Positions 56,777 through 64,000 of a DNA stretch of 64,000 nucleotides are shown one piece after another. The position numbers and the translations under genes were made by a program. The notes below the pieces were generated by a model. The model had not been told where the DNA came from. It saw nothing but the letters and a program-made list of their open reading frames with translations, and searched no databases. Every line of letters begins with the position of its first letter. Position 1 is the first letter of the stretch. The stretch comes from Hymenobacter actinosclerus (GTDB taxonomy: Bacteria; Bacteroidota; Bacteroidia; Cytophagales; Hymenobacteraceae): assembly GCF_900111515.1 (NCBI RefSeq), contig NZ_FOHS01000002.1:930001-994000 (forward strand). Direction: 5' to 3'.

Positions 56777-57934
56777 ATGAAGAATTTTCAGTTCTATAAT
56801 CCCGTTCGTATTCTCTTTGGCAAGGGCCAGATTGCCGCCCTCACGGCCCGGATTCCGGCCGGCGCGAAAGTGCTTATTACCTACGGCGGCGGAAGCATCA
56901 AGCAAAATGGCGTCTACGACCAGGTGAAGGCCGCGCTGGCCGGCTTCGAAACCGTCGAATTCGGCGGCATCGAGGCCAACCCGCACTACGAAACGCTAAT
57001 GCGGGCCGTGGAGCTGGGCCGGGCCGAGCAGGTCACGTTCCTGCTGGCCGTGGGCGGCGGCTCGGTGCTCGATGGCACCAAGTTCATTGCCGCCGCTATT
57101 CCGTTTGAGGGCGCCGAGCCCTGGGACATTCTGGCCAGGAAAGCCAAAGTAGCCCGCGCCGTGCCGTTCGGGTCTGTGCTCACGCTGCCCGCCACGGGTT
57201 CCGAAATGAACTCGGGCGCGGTGATTACCCGCGTGGCAACCCAGGAGAAGCTGGCCTTCAGCTCGCCGCTCACCTTCCCGCAATTCTCGGTTCTCGACCC
57301 CGAAACCTGCTTTACCCTACCTCCGCGCCAGATTGCCAACGGCATTGCCGACGCCTTTACCCACGTGCTGGAGCAGTACCTCACCTACCCCATCAACACG
57401 CCGTTGCAGGACCGCCTGGCTGAGGCCGTACTGCTGACCCTGATTGAGGAAGGCCCCAAGGTGCTGGCAAATCCTACGGATTACGACGCCATGGCCAACT
57501 TCATGTGGAGCGCCACCAACGCCCTCAACGGCACGCTGGCGGCCGGCGTAGTTACCGACTGGAGCACGCACTACGTGGCCCACGAGCTGACCGCCCTGCA
57601 CGGCATCGACCACGCCCGCACCCTGGCCATTGTGCTGCCGCCTATGCTGCGCTACCGCCAGGCCGGCAAGCTCGAAAAGCTGGTGCAGTACGGCCAGCGC
57701 GTCTGGAACATCAGCCAGGGCACCGACGAGGAGCGCGCCGAAGCGGCCGTGCAGGCCACGGTGGCTTTCTTCGAGCAGCTGGGCATCAAAACTCGCCTCG
57801 CCGACTACGAAGTGGGCGCCGAAACCATTGGGCACATTGTGCGGCGCTTTACCGAGCGCGGCGTGAAAGACCTGGGCGAGCGGCAGGATTTGCAGGTCGC
57901 CGACGTGGAAAAAATTCTCACCCTGGCCCTGTAA
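56777..57934 (+). CDS. yqhD: Iron-containing alcohol dehydrogenase, YqhD type
   Basis: 385 residues, NADPH-dependent aldehyde reductase. The start MKNFQFYNPVRILFGKGQI and LAVGGGSVLDGTKFIAAAI are close to YqhD/BdhB. Metal-binding histidines are seen in IADAFTHVLEQYL and HELTALHGIDHARTLA. E. coli YqhD scavenges short aldehydes from lipid peroxidation, in keeping with the neighbouring ohr. Confidence 0.94.
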   Translation: MKNFQFYNPVRILFGKGQIAALTARIPAGAKVLITYGGGSIKQNGVYDQVKAALAGFETVEFGGIEANPHYETLMRAVELGRAEQVTFLLAVGGGSVLDGTKFIAAAIPFEGAEPWDILARKAKVARAVPFGSVLTLPATGSEMNSGAVITRVATQEKLAFSSPLTFPQFSVLDPETCFTLPPRQIANGIADAFTHVLEQYLTYPINTPLQDRLAEAVLLTLIEEGPKVLANPTDYDAMANFMWSATNALNGTLAAGVVTDWSTHYVAHELTALHGIDHARTLAIVLPPMLRYRQAGKLEKLVQYGQRVWNISQGTDEERAEAAVQATVAFFEQLGIKTRLADYEVGAETIGHIVRRFTERGVKDLGERQDLQVADVEKILTLAL

Positions 57935-57957
57935 GCCGCTTTTCTGCTACTGTTTCA

Positions 57958-58275
57958 ATGGACACTTCTTCCTCTACCATCATCTGCGTAGCCGCCGAGT
58001 GGCGCGTGCAGCCGGGGCACGCGGCCGAGGTGCTGGCACTCATGCAGCAGGCTGCCGCCGCCGTGCGCCGCCGGGAGCCGGGCAACCTTGTGTACACCGT
58101 GCACGTCGACCCCGCCGACGAGGCCCACCTGTTCATGTATGAGCAGTACGCCGGTCCCGAGGCCCTGCAGGCCCACATCGATTCCGAGCATTTCCAGCAG
58201 ATTGTAGTGGCCCAGATTGTGCCCCTGCTGGCCGAGCGCAGCGTTGCGCGCTACGTCCTGGCCCCCACGCTGTAG
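57958..58275 (+). CDS. Antibiotic biosynthesis monooxygenase-domain (ABM) protein
   Basis: 105 residues forming a single ABM ferredoxin-like domain: AEWRVQPGHAAEVLALMQQA, EPGNLVYTVHVDPADEAHLF, MYEQYAGPEALQAHIDSEHF. Homologues include quinol monooxygenase YgiN. Short gap of 23 bases after yqhD indicates co-transcription. Exact substrate unknown. Confidence 0.92.
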   Translation: MDTSSSTIICVAAEWRVQPGHAAEVLALMQQAAAAVRRREPGNLVYTVHVDPADEAHLFMYEQYAGPEALQAHIDSEHFQQIVVAQIVPLLAERSVARYVLAPTL

Positions 58276-58324
58276 GCCGTTTGCCTTACCGCGCTTTATC
58301 ATTTTCCCTTAAAATCTGATTCCC

Positions 58325-59005
58325 ATGAAAATTCTGATGGTGCTCACCTCGCACGCTGCCCTTGGCAACACCGGCGAAAAAACCGGTTTCTGGCTCGAAG
58401 AATTCGCCGCGCCCTACTACGTGTTCAAGGATGCCGGCGCCACCCTCACGCTGGCCTCGCCCCAGGGCGGCCAGCCCCCGCTCGACCCCAAGAGCGACGA
58501 CCCCAGCGCCCAGACCGACGCCACCAAGCGCTTCAAAGCCGACCACGAGGCCCAGCAGGCTCTGGCCTCGACCGTAAAGCTGGCCTCAGTTTCGGGGGCC
58601 GATTACGACGCCGTGTTCTACCCCGGCGGCCACGGCCCGCTCTGGGATTTGGCCGAGGACAAGAAGTCGATTGAGCTGATTGAGAGCATGTACGCCGCCG
58701 GCAAGCCCGTGGCCGCCGTGTGCCACGCGCCCGGCGTGCTGCGCCACGTGAAGGCCGCCAACGGCGAGCCGCTGGTAAAAGGCAAATCGGTGGCCGGCTT
58801 CACAAACTCGGAAGAGGAAGCCGTGCAGCTGACTAAGGTGGTGCCTTTCCTGGTGGAGGACATGCTGAAAGCCAACGGCGGCAACTATTCGAAAGGCGCC
58901 GACTGGGCCCCCTACGTCACCCAGGCCGGCAACCTCATCACGGGTCAGAACCCTGCCTCCTCGGAGCCGGCCGCCGAAGCCCTGCTGAAACTGCTTAAAA
59001 AGTAA
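58325..59005 (+). CDS. DJ-1/PfpI-type glutamine amidotransferase-like protein
   Basis: 226 residues. The nucleophile elbow is AAVCHAPGVLR with the catalytic Cys, and VFYPGGHGPLWDLAED precedes it. The long C-terminal part with GNYSKGADWAPYVTQAGNLI is like Hsp31/HchA relatives that act on methylglyoxal and glycated proteins. Last gene of the detoxification run; a strong terminator follows. Confidence 0.92.
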   Translation: MKILMVLTSHAALGNTGEKTGFWLEEFAAPYYVFKDAGATLTLASPQGGQPPLDPKSDDPSAQTDATKRFKADHEAQQALASTVKLASVSGADYDAVFYPGGHGPLWDLAEDKKSIELIESMYAAGKPVAAVCHAPGVLRHVKAANGEPLVKGKSVAGFTNSEEEAVQLTKVVPFLVEDMLKANGGNYSKGADWAPYVTQAGNLITGQNPASSEPAAEALLKLLKK

Positions 59006-59028
59006 GCGGCTGCGTTTGCAACCCTACA

Positions 59029-59072
59029 ACGGCCCCGCCCACTCCTACCGGAGTGGGCGGGGCCGTTTTTTT
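59029..59072 (+). terminator. Rho-independent terminator after the detoxification genes
   Basis: ACGGCCCCGCCCACTCC pairs with GGAGTGGGCGGGGCCGT around a TACC loop and is followed by seven Ts: a textbook terminator 23 bases after the DJ-1-like stop codon. Confidence 0.95.
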
Positions 59073-59150
59073 GAACGGCTTCGGCCGGCCGCCGCCGCAT
59101 AACTGCGCGCATCTTTCTATATTTCCTCCGCGTACCCGTCCTTCTGAGCT

Positions 59151-59381
59151 ATGAGTAAGATTTTAGCGGAAATTGACCAGGCCCTGGCCTCCTTCGATTC
59201 CGACAGCGGCCGTCCGGTGGCCATTGAACTGGGCGAGCGAAAGTACACTCAGCTGGTGCTCGATGTGGCCCACCTCTACGAAAACGACGGCCTGACCCAC
59301 AACACCGGCCGCCCCCTGGCCTACAAGGGCCTCGAAATTCTGCGCGACGATACGCACCGCGACCGGGTGCGGGTTATTTAG
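59151..59381 (+). CDS. Small protein of unknown function (76 residues)
   Basis: 76 residues, soluble and acidic (MSKILAEIDQALASFDSDSG; ERKYTQLVLDVAHLYENDG). No signal or membrane segment and no recognised domain. A TATATTTC box about 35 bases upstream could be a weak promoter. A palindromic repeat starts directly after the stop codon. Confidence 0.72.
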   Translation: MSKILAEIDQALASFDSDSGRPVAIELGERKYTQLVLDVAHLYENDGLTHNTGRPLAYKGLEILRDDTHRDRVRVI

Positions 59382-59382
59382 T

Positions 59383-59486
59383 TTGAGCTGCAAGCCGCAA
59401 GCCGCAAGCTGATGTTCAACGTTGGCTTGTAGCTTGCGGCTTACAGCTTGCAGCTTGCGGCTTGCGGCTTGTAGCCTGTAGCTCAA
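59383..59486. repeat. Inverted repeat of GCAAGCCGCAAG units
   Basis: TTGAGCTGCAAGCCGCAAGC (59383 on) pairs with GCTTGCGGCTTGTAGCCTGT ... AGCTCAA (to 59486). Several GCTTGCGG units are repeated in the right half. It lies between the 76-residue and sce7726 genes. Confidence 0.8.
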
Positions 59487-59493
59487 CCCTAAA

Positions 59494-60093
59494 ATGAACG
59501 ACGCGGATATCCGCCCTTTGCTGTACCCGCTGCTGACGGGCGGGGTTTTTATTGACGAGCTGCCCACCGGCACTACCCGCGCCGATGTGGTGCACATCAC
59601 CGAGCAGTTCATGCACGGCTACGAGCTGAAGGGCGACGCCGATACGCTGCAGCGGGTGCCCCGGCAGCTGCCCTGCTACGGCCGGGCCTACGATTTCGTC
59701 ACCTTCGTCGTCACCGAGAAGCACCTGGCCAGGCTGCTGCCGCTGCTGCCCGAGTGGGTGGGCGTGCTGGTAGCTTCGCCCGCCGGTTTGCACCTGCACC
59801 GGCCGGCCCAGTACAACGCCACCGTCGAGCGGCCCGCCGTGGCCGGGCTGCTACGCGTGTCCGAAATCAAGCAGTTTCTGCTGGCCCAGGGCCTGCCGGG
59901 TGTGAGCGTGCTGCGCCGCCGCGACATTCTCAGCTTCCTGCGCACCACCCGCCTGGTTTCGCTCTCCGACCTCGCCCACTTCGTGCGCCGCCAGCTGCTG
60001 AGCCGCTACGAGGAACGGCTGCTGATGCGGGCCGAACGCAAAGCCGAGCGCGACCGGGTTGCCAGCCGGCGCAAGCGGCGCCCGAAGCACTGA
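59494..60093 (+). CDS. sce7726 family protein
   Basis: 199 residues. Conserved family elements are IDELPTGTTRADVVHITEQF, HGYELKGDADTLQRVPRQLP and YGRAYDFVTFVVTEKHLARL. The spaced E, D and K residues of FIDEL and GYELKGD recall a PD-(D/E)xK nuclease-like core, although activity is unproven. The C-terminus is very basic (RAERKAERDRVASRRKRRPK), fitting nucleic-acid binding. The family is often found on mobile DNA; here it is beside small unknown genes. Confidence 0.82.
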   Translation: MNDADIRPLLYPLLTGGVFIDELPTGTTRADVVHITEQFMHGYELKGDADTLQRVPRQLPCYGRAYDFVTFVVTEKHLARLLPLLPEWVGVLVASPAGLHLHRPAQYNATVERPAVAGLLRVSEIKQFLLAQGLPGVSVLRRRDILSFLRTTRLVSLSDLAHFVRRQLLSRYEERLLMRAERKAERDRVASRRKRRPKH

Positions 60094-60172
60094 TTTTCAA
60101 AGTATCTTGACGACGCCCGCGCCCGGCATTCAGCCGCAGCCTGGCCCTTCCCACTCACTTTTTTTCCTGCCC

Positions 60173-60409
60173 ATGGACGCCGTAACCCTGGTTCCGAACA
60201 ACAGCCTGCTCACCGCTACGCCCGAAGAGGGCCGCCAGCTAGCCGTGCGCATGAGCCGCCTCATTGTAAAAGCCACCCAGCCTGATGCGCAGATTCGCGA
60301 GCAGCTGCGCGAGGTGTACGCCAGCGATGCGGCCATGCTACTGGCCGTTACCCACACGGTGGCCATCGAGTTTGCCACCATTGCCGCGGCCAACAATTAC
60401 TGGCGCTAG
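60173..60409 (+). CDS. Small protein of unknown function (78 residues)
   Basis: 78 residues, mostly alpha-helical (EEGRQLAVRMSRLIVKATQP, REQLREVYASDAAMLLAVTH). No signal peptide, no known motif. It follows the sce7726 gene by 79 bases in the same direction and converges with a Crp/Fnr gene. Confidence 0.68.
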   Translation: MDAVTLVPNNSLLTATPEEGRQLAVRMSRLIVKATQPDAQIREQLREVYASDAAMLLAVTHTVAIEFATIAAANNYWR

Positions 60410-60495
60410 AAGCCGGCCCGGCGCCGGACCTGCCTCAGCTTAAGCTCTTCTCAACAAGGCGGAGGGCGCGGAAAGGCGGGCCCGGTGGCGAGGCA

Positions 60496-61083
60496 TCAGA
60501 GCACAATTTTCCCGTCGCGCAGCGCCAGTTTGCCCTCCAGCTCCAGTTGCTTGACGGTGCGGATGACGGTTTCGACGCGCAGGCCGGTGAGGTCGGCCAG
60601 CTCCTGGCGGGTTAGGGTAACGAGGTAGCTGGGCGGGCTGCCGGCCTGGCGCTTGAAGTAGTCCAGCAGCGTGAGGAGTTGGTGAGCAGCGGGGTAGCTC
60701 GACATCTCGCAGGCCTGCATCGACTTGTATTCGAGGCGCTTGGCCAGCGTAGCGAACAGGCGCTGATGAATGTCGAAGTTCTGGCGCAGTAGCTCCAGCA
60801 GGGCCGGGTAAGCCAGGCGCAGCAGCACGGTGGGCTGGCTGGCTACCGCCGAGGCGGGGTACGGAAACGCCCCGAACAACGGCGGCTCGCCCAGGCTCTG
60901 CCCGGCCTGAAAAATGCCCTGCAAAAACTCGGTACCGTCCTCGATGCGGTTCACCATCCGCATTTCGCCGTGCAGAATCTGATAGTAGAATTGAGCTGGC
61001 TCGCCCTCGTCAAACAGGATTTCGCCTTTGGCTAAGCTCTTCTGGGTGGCCCCGAACTGCTCCAGAATTTCAACTTCTATCAT
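60496..61083 (-). CDS. Crp/Fnr family transcriptional regulator
   Basis: 195 residues. N-terminal cyclic-nucleotide-binding-like beta-roll (LAKGEILFDEGEPAQFYYQI, GEMRMVNRIEDGTEFLQGIF) and C-terminal winged helix (LVTLTRQELADLTGLRVETVIRTVKQLE). No cysteines for an iron-sulfur cluster in the sensor part, so not a classic Fnr. Effector unknown. Confidence 0.93.
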   Translation of the reverse strand: MIEVEILEQFGATQKSLAKGEILFDEGEPAQFYYQILHGEMRMVNRIEDGTEFLQGIFQAGQSLGEPPLFGAFPYPASAVASQPTVLLRLAYPALLELLRQNFDIHQRLFATLAKRLEYKSMQACEMSSYPAAHQLLTLLDYFKRQAGSPPSYLVTLTRQELADLTGLRVETVIRTVKQLELEGKLALRDGKIVL

Positions 61084-61311
61084 CCGGCTTTTAGGTGTTG
61101 GAAAGCCTCAAAGCTCGCCACTCCTTGGCAAACAAGCTAATTCATGGGGTTTGACGCCCCCGGGCGCCGGGCGCGCCGCCCAGAAATAGGGGCAGCGTAT
61201 GCGCCAGGTCATAAAGGGGCGGGGGCGAGGGCGGCAACCTTTGCCTACGCAACGGCCACTGGCCCCCTGCCGGCGGGTTGCCGGCTCCTTTTCCCCCCCA
61301 AGCATCAGTTT

Positions 61312-61623
61312 ATGCACGCTCCTATGAAATCCGGCAGCCTTCTCAACGGCCGCCACCAAGCCCTCGGTCCTCAGAAAGGCCACGTGCTGCTCAACAAAGA
61401 CGGCCAGCGCATTATCTATAAAACCCTCGAAGCCGGCGAAACCATGCCTACGCACCACCACGACGGCGGCGACGTGCTGGTCGTGGTGCTGGCCGGCCGG
61501 CTGTCCATCACCCAGGAAGAGCAGACGGTAGATGTGGAAGCCGGCGACTACGTGATTTTCCCGGTGGGGGCGCCGCATTCTCTGGTCTGCCACGAGGCGG
61601 CCCGTATTGTTATTTACCGCTAG
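61312..61623 (+). CDS. Small cupin-domain protein
   Basis: 103 residues, single cupin. THHHDGGDVLVVVLAGRLSI is motif 1 with three histidines, and EAGDYVIFPVGAPHSLVC is motif 2. This resembles stand-alone cupins seen near Crp/Fnr or oxidative-stress genes, whose substrates are mostly unknown. ATG at 61312 or 61324 are both possible. It diverges from the Crp/Fnr gene across 228 bases with no further gene. Confidence 0.85.
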   Translation: MHAPMKSGSLLNGRHQALGPQKGHVLLNKDGQRIIYKTLEAGETMPTHHHDGGDVLVVVLAGRLSITQEEQTVDVEAGDYVIFPVGAPHSLVCHEAARIVIYR

Positions 61624-61674
61624 GCGCGGGGCGGCCAGCCCAGCCCCGGCCGAGGGGCCGACGCTCACCCAGCC

Positions 61675-62125
61675 GGCCGCTTCGACGAAACCGTAACCAA
61701 CCTCACGCCCGCCCAGCTGGCCACCATTGTGGCCCGTCAGCGGGCGCACAACTTTCAGCTTACCAACAATGAGCTGGGCGGCACGGCCCCGGTGCGCGAT
61801 GAGCGCGGCGTGGTGCGGCACGTGGAGCTGCAAGCTGCGCGTGGTGGCCCGCTCCTCCAGCGGCCAGGAGGGCGTGCAGCGCATCCCGTTCGTGGTGCGC
61901 AACGGGCCGGCCATTACGGTGCTGGGCCTCAGCCCCGACGATATAGTGTCGGATGTGCTGCCGCTGACGGTAACGGCCTACGGCAGCGAGCGGACCGATT
62001 CGTTCGTTATCAAAGCCTCCGAAACACCGCAGAGCGTGCCCGCCTGGGTGTGGGCCAGCATGCTGGTGTTTCTGAGCTGGGGCGCGTACTACCTGTTCAC
62101 GGCCCTGAGCATGCCTGCCACCTGA
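61675..62125 (+). pseudogene. Frameshifted remnant of an unknown membrane-anchored protein
   Basis: One frame reads FDETVTNLTPAQLATIVARQ, RAHNFQLTNNELGG and RDERGVVRHVEL up to about 61832; the next frame continues KLRVVARSSSGQEGVQRIPF, VVRNGPAITVLGLSPDD and a C-terminal membrane helix (SVPAWVWASMLVFLSWGAYY). Removing one base near 61832-61836 joins them into one smooth protein. No start codon is seen for the first part, so the gene is also truncated at its 5' end. The family is not recognised. A sequencing error is possible. Confidence 0.65.
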
Positions 62126-62193
62126 GCCGCCCTGTAAGCTGCTTGGGTTAACCAGGCACGCTGTAGCGACGCCATCCTTTTAAGCTAACTCAA

Positions 62194-62245
62194 CAATCAG
62201 CGCCGCCACGCTCCCGCAATTGCCGGGACGTGGCGGCGCTGATTG
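62194..62245. terminator. Inverted repeat between converging genes
   Basis: CAATCAGCGCCGCCACG pairs with CGTGGCGGCGCTGATTG across an inner CTCCCG/CGGGA stem. No T-run. It stands between the remnant gene (plus) and the thioredoxin gene (minus). Confidence 0.6.
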
Positions 62246-62266
62246 TTACGGCACCAAACTGAATTT

Positions 62267-62336
62267 TACAGCAATTTTCAGGTTGCTGTACCGGGTGTTG
62301 CGTCTCTACATTCCGTACATGAACTCAAAATTTGCC
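62267..62336. repeat. Collapsed copy of the GTAGAGACGC-family repeat
   Basis: Contains the left end GCAATTTTCAGGTTGCTGTA of the 14894 element and the right end GCGTCTCTACATTCCGTACA of the 22244 element, but the central palindrome between them is missing. Only the two ends remain, joined by GGGTGTT. Confidence 0.75.
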
Positions 62337-62396
62337 CCAGGGCACGGCCTGACTCTACCCCGGTATTAGCCGGGCGACGCTGCTGGGTGAACGAGG

Positions 62397-63014
62397 CTAG
62401 TTCTTTGCCGGCCGCGTCAGGTTTTCGAGGGCCGCTTTGAACTCGGGCGTGTCGTACTCGGCCATGCCATCGTGGCGGGCTACTACCTGCCCGTTAGGGT
62501 CGAGGATGATGGTTGACGGGATGGAGTTCGAGTCGAACGGCGCGGCCAGCGGACCCAGGGGGAAATACGCCGGGAACGTGTAGCCCTGGCGCTTGAGCAT
62601 GGCCTGGGCCTTGGCCGGATTCTCATCCAGCGAAATCATCACGAAGGCCACCTTTTTAGGGTCCATTTTCTTGTACAGGGCGTGGATGCCAGGCATTTCG
62701 GCCACGCAGGGCGGGCACCAGGTGGCCCACAGATTCACGAACACCGCCTTGCCTTTCAGGTCGCTCAGGTTTACGTGTTTGCCATCGAGCGTGAGCAGCG
62801 GCAGGTTGTGCGGGTAGGCCGCGCCAGCCGCCGCTACTATGGGCGTAGTGGCGGTTTCGGCCGGCGCTAACTCAGCCGGCGCATCAGCGTTCCACAGGCC
62901 CGTAGCCAGCAGTCCGCGCTGCAGCGTGCCCATGACCGGCGTACGTAGCGGGGTGAACAGCACAAGGGCAAAAAGGGCCAGCGGGAGCCACGATATGAGA
63001 GTTTTACGATTCAT
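62397..63014 (-). CDS. TlpA/ResA-like membrane-anchored thioredoxin
   Basis: 205 residues with one N-terminal membrane helix (LISWLPLALFALVLFTPLRT) and a periplasmic thioredoxin fold. The redox motif is WCPPC in FVNLWATWCPPCVAEMPG, and IPSTIILDPNGQVVARHDG contains the cis-proline region. The ATG at 63014 gives a normal anchor; a much longer upstream frame is not supported. Likely reduces disulfides of periplasmic proteins, perhaps in cytochrome c assembly. Confidence 0.94.
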   Translation of the reverse strand: MNRKTLISWLPLALFALVLFTPLRTPVMGTLQRGLLATGLWNADAPAELAPAETATTPIVAAAGAAYPHNLPLLTLDGKHVNLSDLKGKAVFVNLWATWCPPCVAEMPGIHALYKKMDPKKVAFVMISLDENPAKAQAMLKRQGYTFPAYFPLGPLAAPFDSNSIPSTIILDPNGQVVARHDGMAEYDTPEFKAALENLTRPAKN

Positions 63015-63259
63015 AATCAGGTAATTCAAAAGCGAGACAACAAAGGATTGAAAGGGGGCCGCGGAGCAAACCCCGACCACCGGCCGGGCAAGTTTACCGG
63101 GCCGATGCAGCAGAAAAAGGGGCTCAGGGCACTGTCGTGCAGATGCGCCGGGCGCAGTAATACTGGCCCGCAGCTGGGCGGGCGTAAAAAAGCCGGCTAC
63201 TGCCCCGGCAAATGAGAGCAGCCAACCGGATGTTGCACCCGGCTCCAAATTGCGTTTTC

Positions 63260-63628
63260 CTACGAGAAACGAACGGGCGGGGCCTTGTTGGGGTGATTGG
63301 CGAAGACCTGCGCCGGGCCGCTGGCAGGGCCGCGGGCGGGCGCAATACCGGCTGCATCGGCCGGGAACAGCAGCCCGAAAAACACGGCTGCAAAACTGCC
63401 CGGAACCAGATGCAGTGGGGGCAGCTTGGCTTTCACGCTTTGGGCGTAGTCGGCCGGTGGGCTGGCCTGTACGGCTGGCACCTTCTTTTTGCAGAATCCG
63501 GGGCGGGCCGGCTCCGGGCGGGTGTTGTAGCTGGTTGCGGTGGCCCTGGCCCGGGCGGGCAGCGGCTGGCAATGCAGGAAAAATCCCGCATAGAGCAGCA
63601 ACAGCAGATGGGCCAGTAAACGGGGCAT
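63260..63628 (-). CDS. Small hypothetical exported or membrane protein
   Basis: 122 residues starting MPRLLAHLLLLLYAGFFLHC, a signal peptide or membrane helix, with a second hydrophobic stretch LVPGSFAAVFFGLLFPADAAG. It lies upstream of the thioredoxin gene on the same strand, 245 bases away. Overlapping frames exist on the other strand, so this is a moderate call based on the good N-terminal signal. Confidence 0.5.
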   Translation of the reverse strand: MPRLLAHLLLLLYAGFFLHCQPLPARARATATSYNTRPEPARPGFCKKKVPAVQASPPADYAQSVKAKLPPLHLVPGSFAAVFFGLLFPADAAGIAPARGPASGPAQVFANHPNKAPPVRFS

Positions 63629-64000
63629 AGACAACGGAACCGCAGGCAAAGGTGCGCACATTTTCAGCAACCGGCCGGCAGCAAAGCCACCAGGGGCCGC
63701 AACGCAGTGGCAGCCGACCGCACACAAAGCGTGCCGTTACCGGCGCAGCAGGTGGCAAATCAGGCTCCGTCCGGAGTCGCCCCTAACCGCTGTAACGCAG
63801 CCCCATTGCTGGGCAGCATTATCAATTAAACGGACGTTTACTACCGTCGCTGGCTACTTATGAGTCTATTAATGAAGCCAATTGGCTGGCGAAGTGATAA
63901 GTACTTGCTGTGAGTTAAACAGCCATCTATTCCAGCTTAATGCATTAACTATCAGAGCAAAAGACAACCGCTATTAACTAAAAGCTAATGGCTAAGCCTT
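63629..64000. other. Right-edge gap with regulatory look
   Basis: 372 bases with no gene seen. It becomes AT-rich after 63800 and holds the palindrome at 63827-63840. The final bases contain GTTAGCT-like units (CTATTAACTAAAAGCTAATG). Confidence 0.5.
63827..63840. promoter_or_regulatory. TetR-type operator palindrome at the right edge
   Basis: TAAACGGACGTTTA is an inverted repeat TAAACG/CGTTTA around 2 bases, the same design as the operator at 937-950. A regulator or efflux gene probably lies just outside the window. Confidence 0.5.

Noticed and set aside
59383..59486. CRISPR-like tandem units
   Set aside because: The GCAAG/GCTTGCGG units are short, have no spacers and form an inverted repeat; no cas gene is present in the window.
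62397..63758. 453-codon version of the thioredoxin gene
   Set aside because: The extra N-terminal part has no conserved features; the ATG at 63014 begins with a normal membrane anchor.

Overview
The window looks like chromosomal DNA of a GC-rich Bacteroidetes close to Hymenobacter (Cytophagales). Supporting signs are a SusC/SusD pair, a type IX secretion (T9SS) sorting domain, TAnnTTTG promoter boxes, no obvious Shine-Dalgarno dependence, a double-length Ddl, and many long perfect inverted repeats in the gaps. The genus is an inference. No phage, insertion sequence, CRISPR array or rRNA was seen.

Layout. 1-756 is the start of thiL. 1007-4896 holds a TetR regulator and phenylacetyl-CoA epoxidase genes paaA, paaB (two PaaB domains in one protein), paaC and paaD. 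5013-9352 holds a small lipoprotein and an oppositely oriented ECF sigma / anti-sigma / beta-helical surface protein / outer-membrane barrel operon. 9585-9945 is a CAU-anticodon tRNA interrupted just after the anticodon by a 287-nt group I intron. 10087-14755 holds a HAD phosphatase, an M50 membrane protease, two tandem paralogues of unknown function and pgk. 15382-19200 is an oxidative pentose-phosphate operon, gnd-zwf-pgl. 19538-23391 (minus strand) holds an esterase, an aldehyde dehydrogenase and fbp.

23497-47829 is a pectin utilisation locus. Extracellular or periplasmic enzymes are a CE8-PL10 fusion, a CE12-GH28 fusion and a GH105 fusion. SusC/SusD import the oligosaccharides. The unsaturated-uronate route is a KdgF-like cupin, KduI and KduD. 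The galacturonate route is ExuT, UxaC, UxaB and UxaA. Both routes meet at 2-keto-3-deoxygluconate, which KdgK and Eda convert to pyruvate and glyceraldehyde 3-phosphate. A divergent LacI-type regulator sits at 42165-43202. A 20-bp sequence with a LacI-like core lies in front of kduD/lacI and again in front of the CE12-GH28 gene, so it is the likely operator.

48364-54100 holds the tandem Ddl, a PASTA protein and a T9SS cargo protein. 54211-59005 holds a rhodanese, OhrR/Ohr and a run of reductases and a DJ-1-like protein, which reads as a peroxide and electrophile defence group. 59151-64000 holds small unknown genes, an sce7726-family protein, a Crp/Fnr regulator, a cupin, a frameshifted gene remnant, a TlpA-like thioredoxin and a regulatory-looking right edge.

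The most notable observations are the tRNA intron, the palindromic repeat families (one element sits in frame inside ddl, another exists in full-length and collapsed forms), the shared operator of the pectin locus, and the promoter of the TetR gene with its operator inside the -33/-7 spacer.
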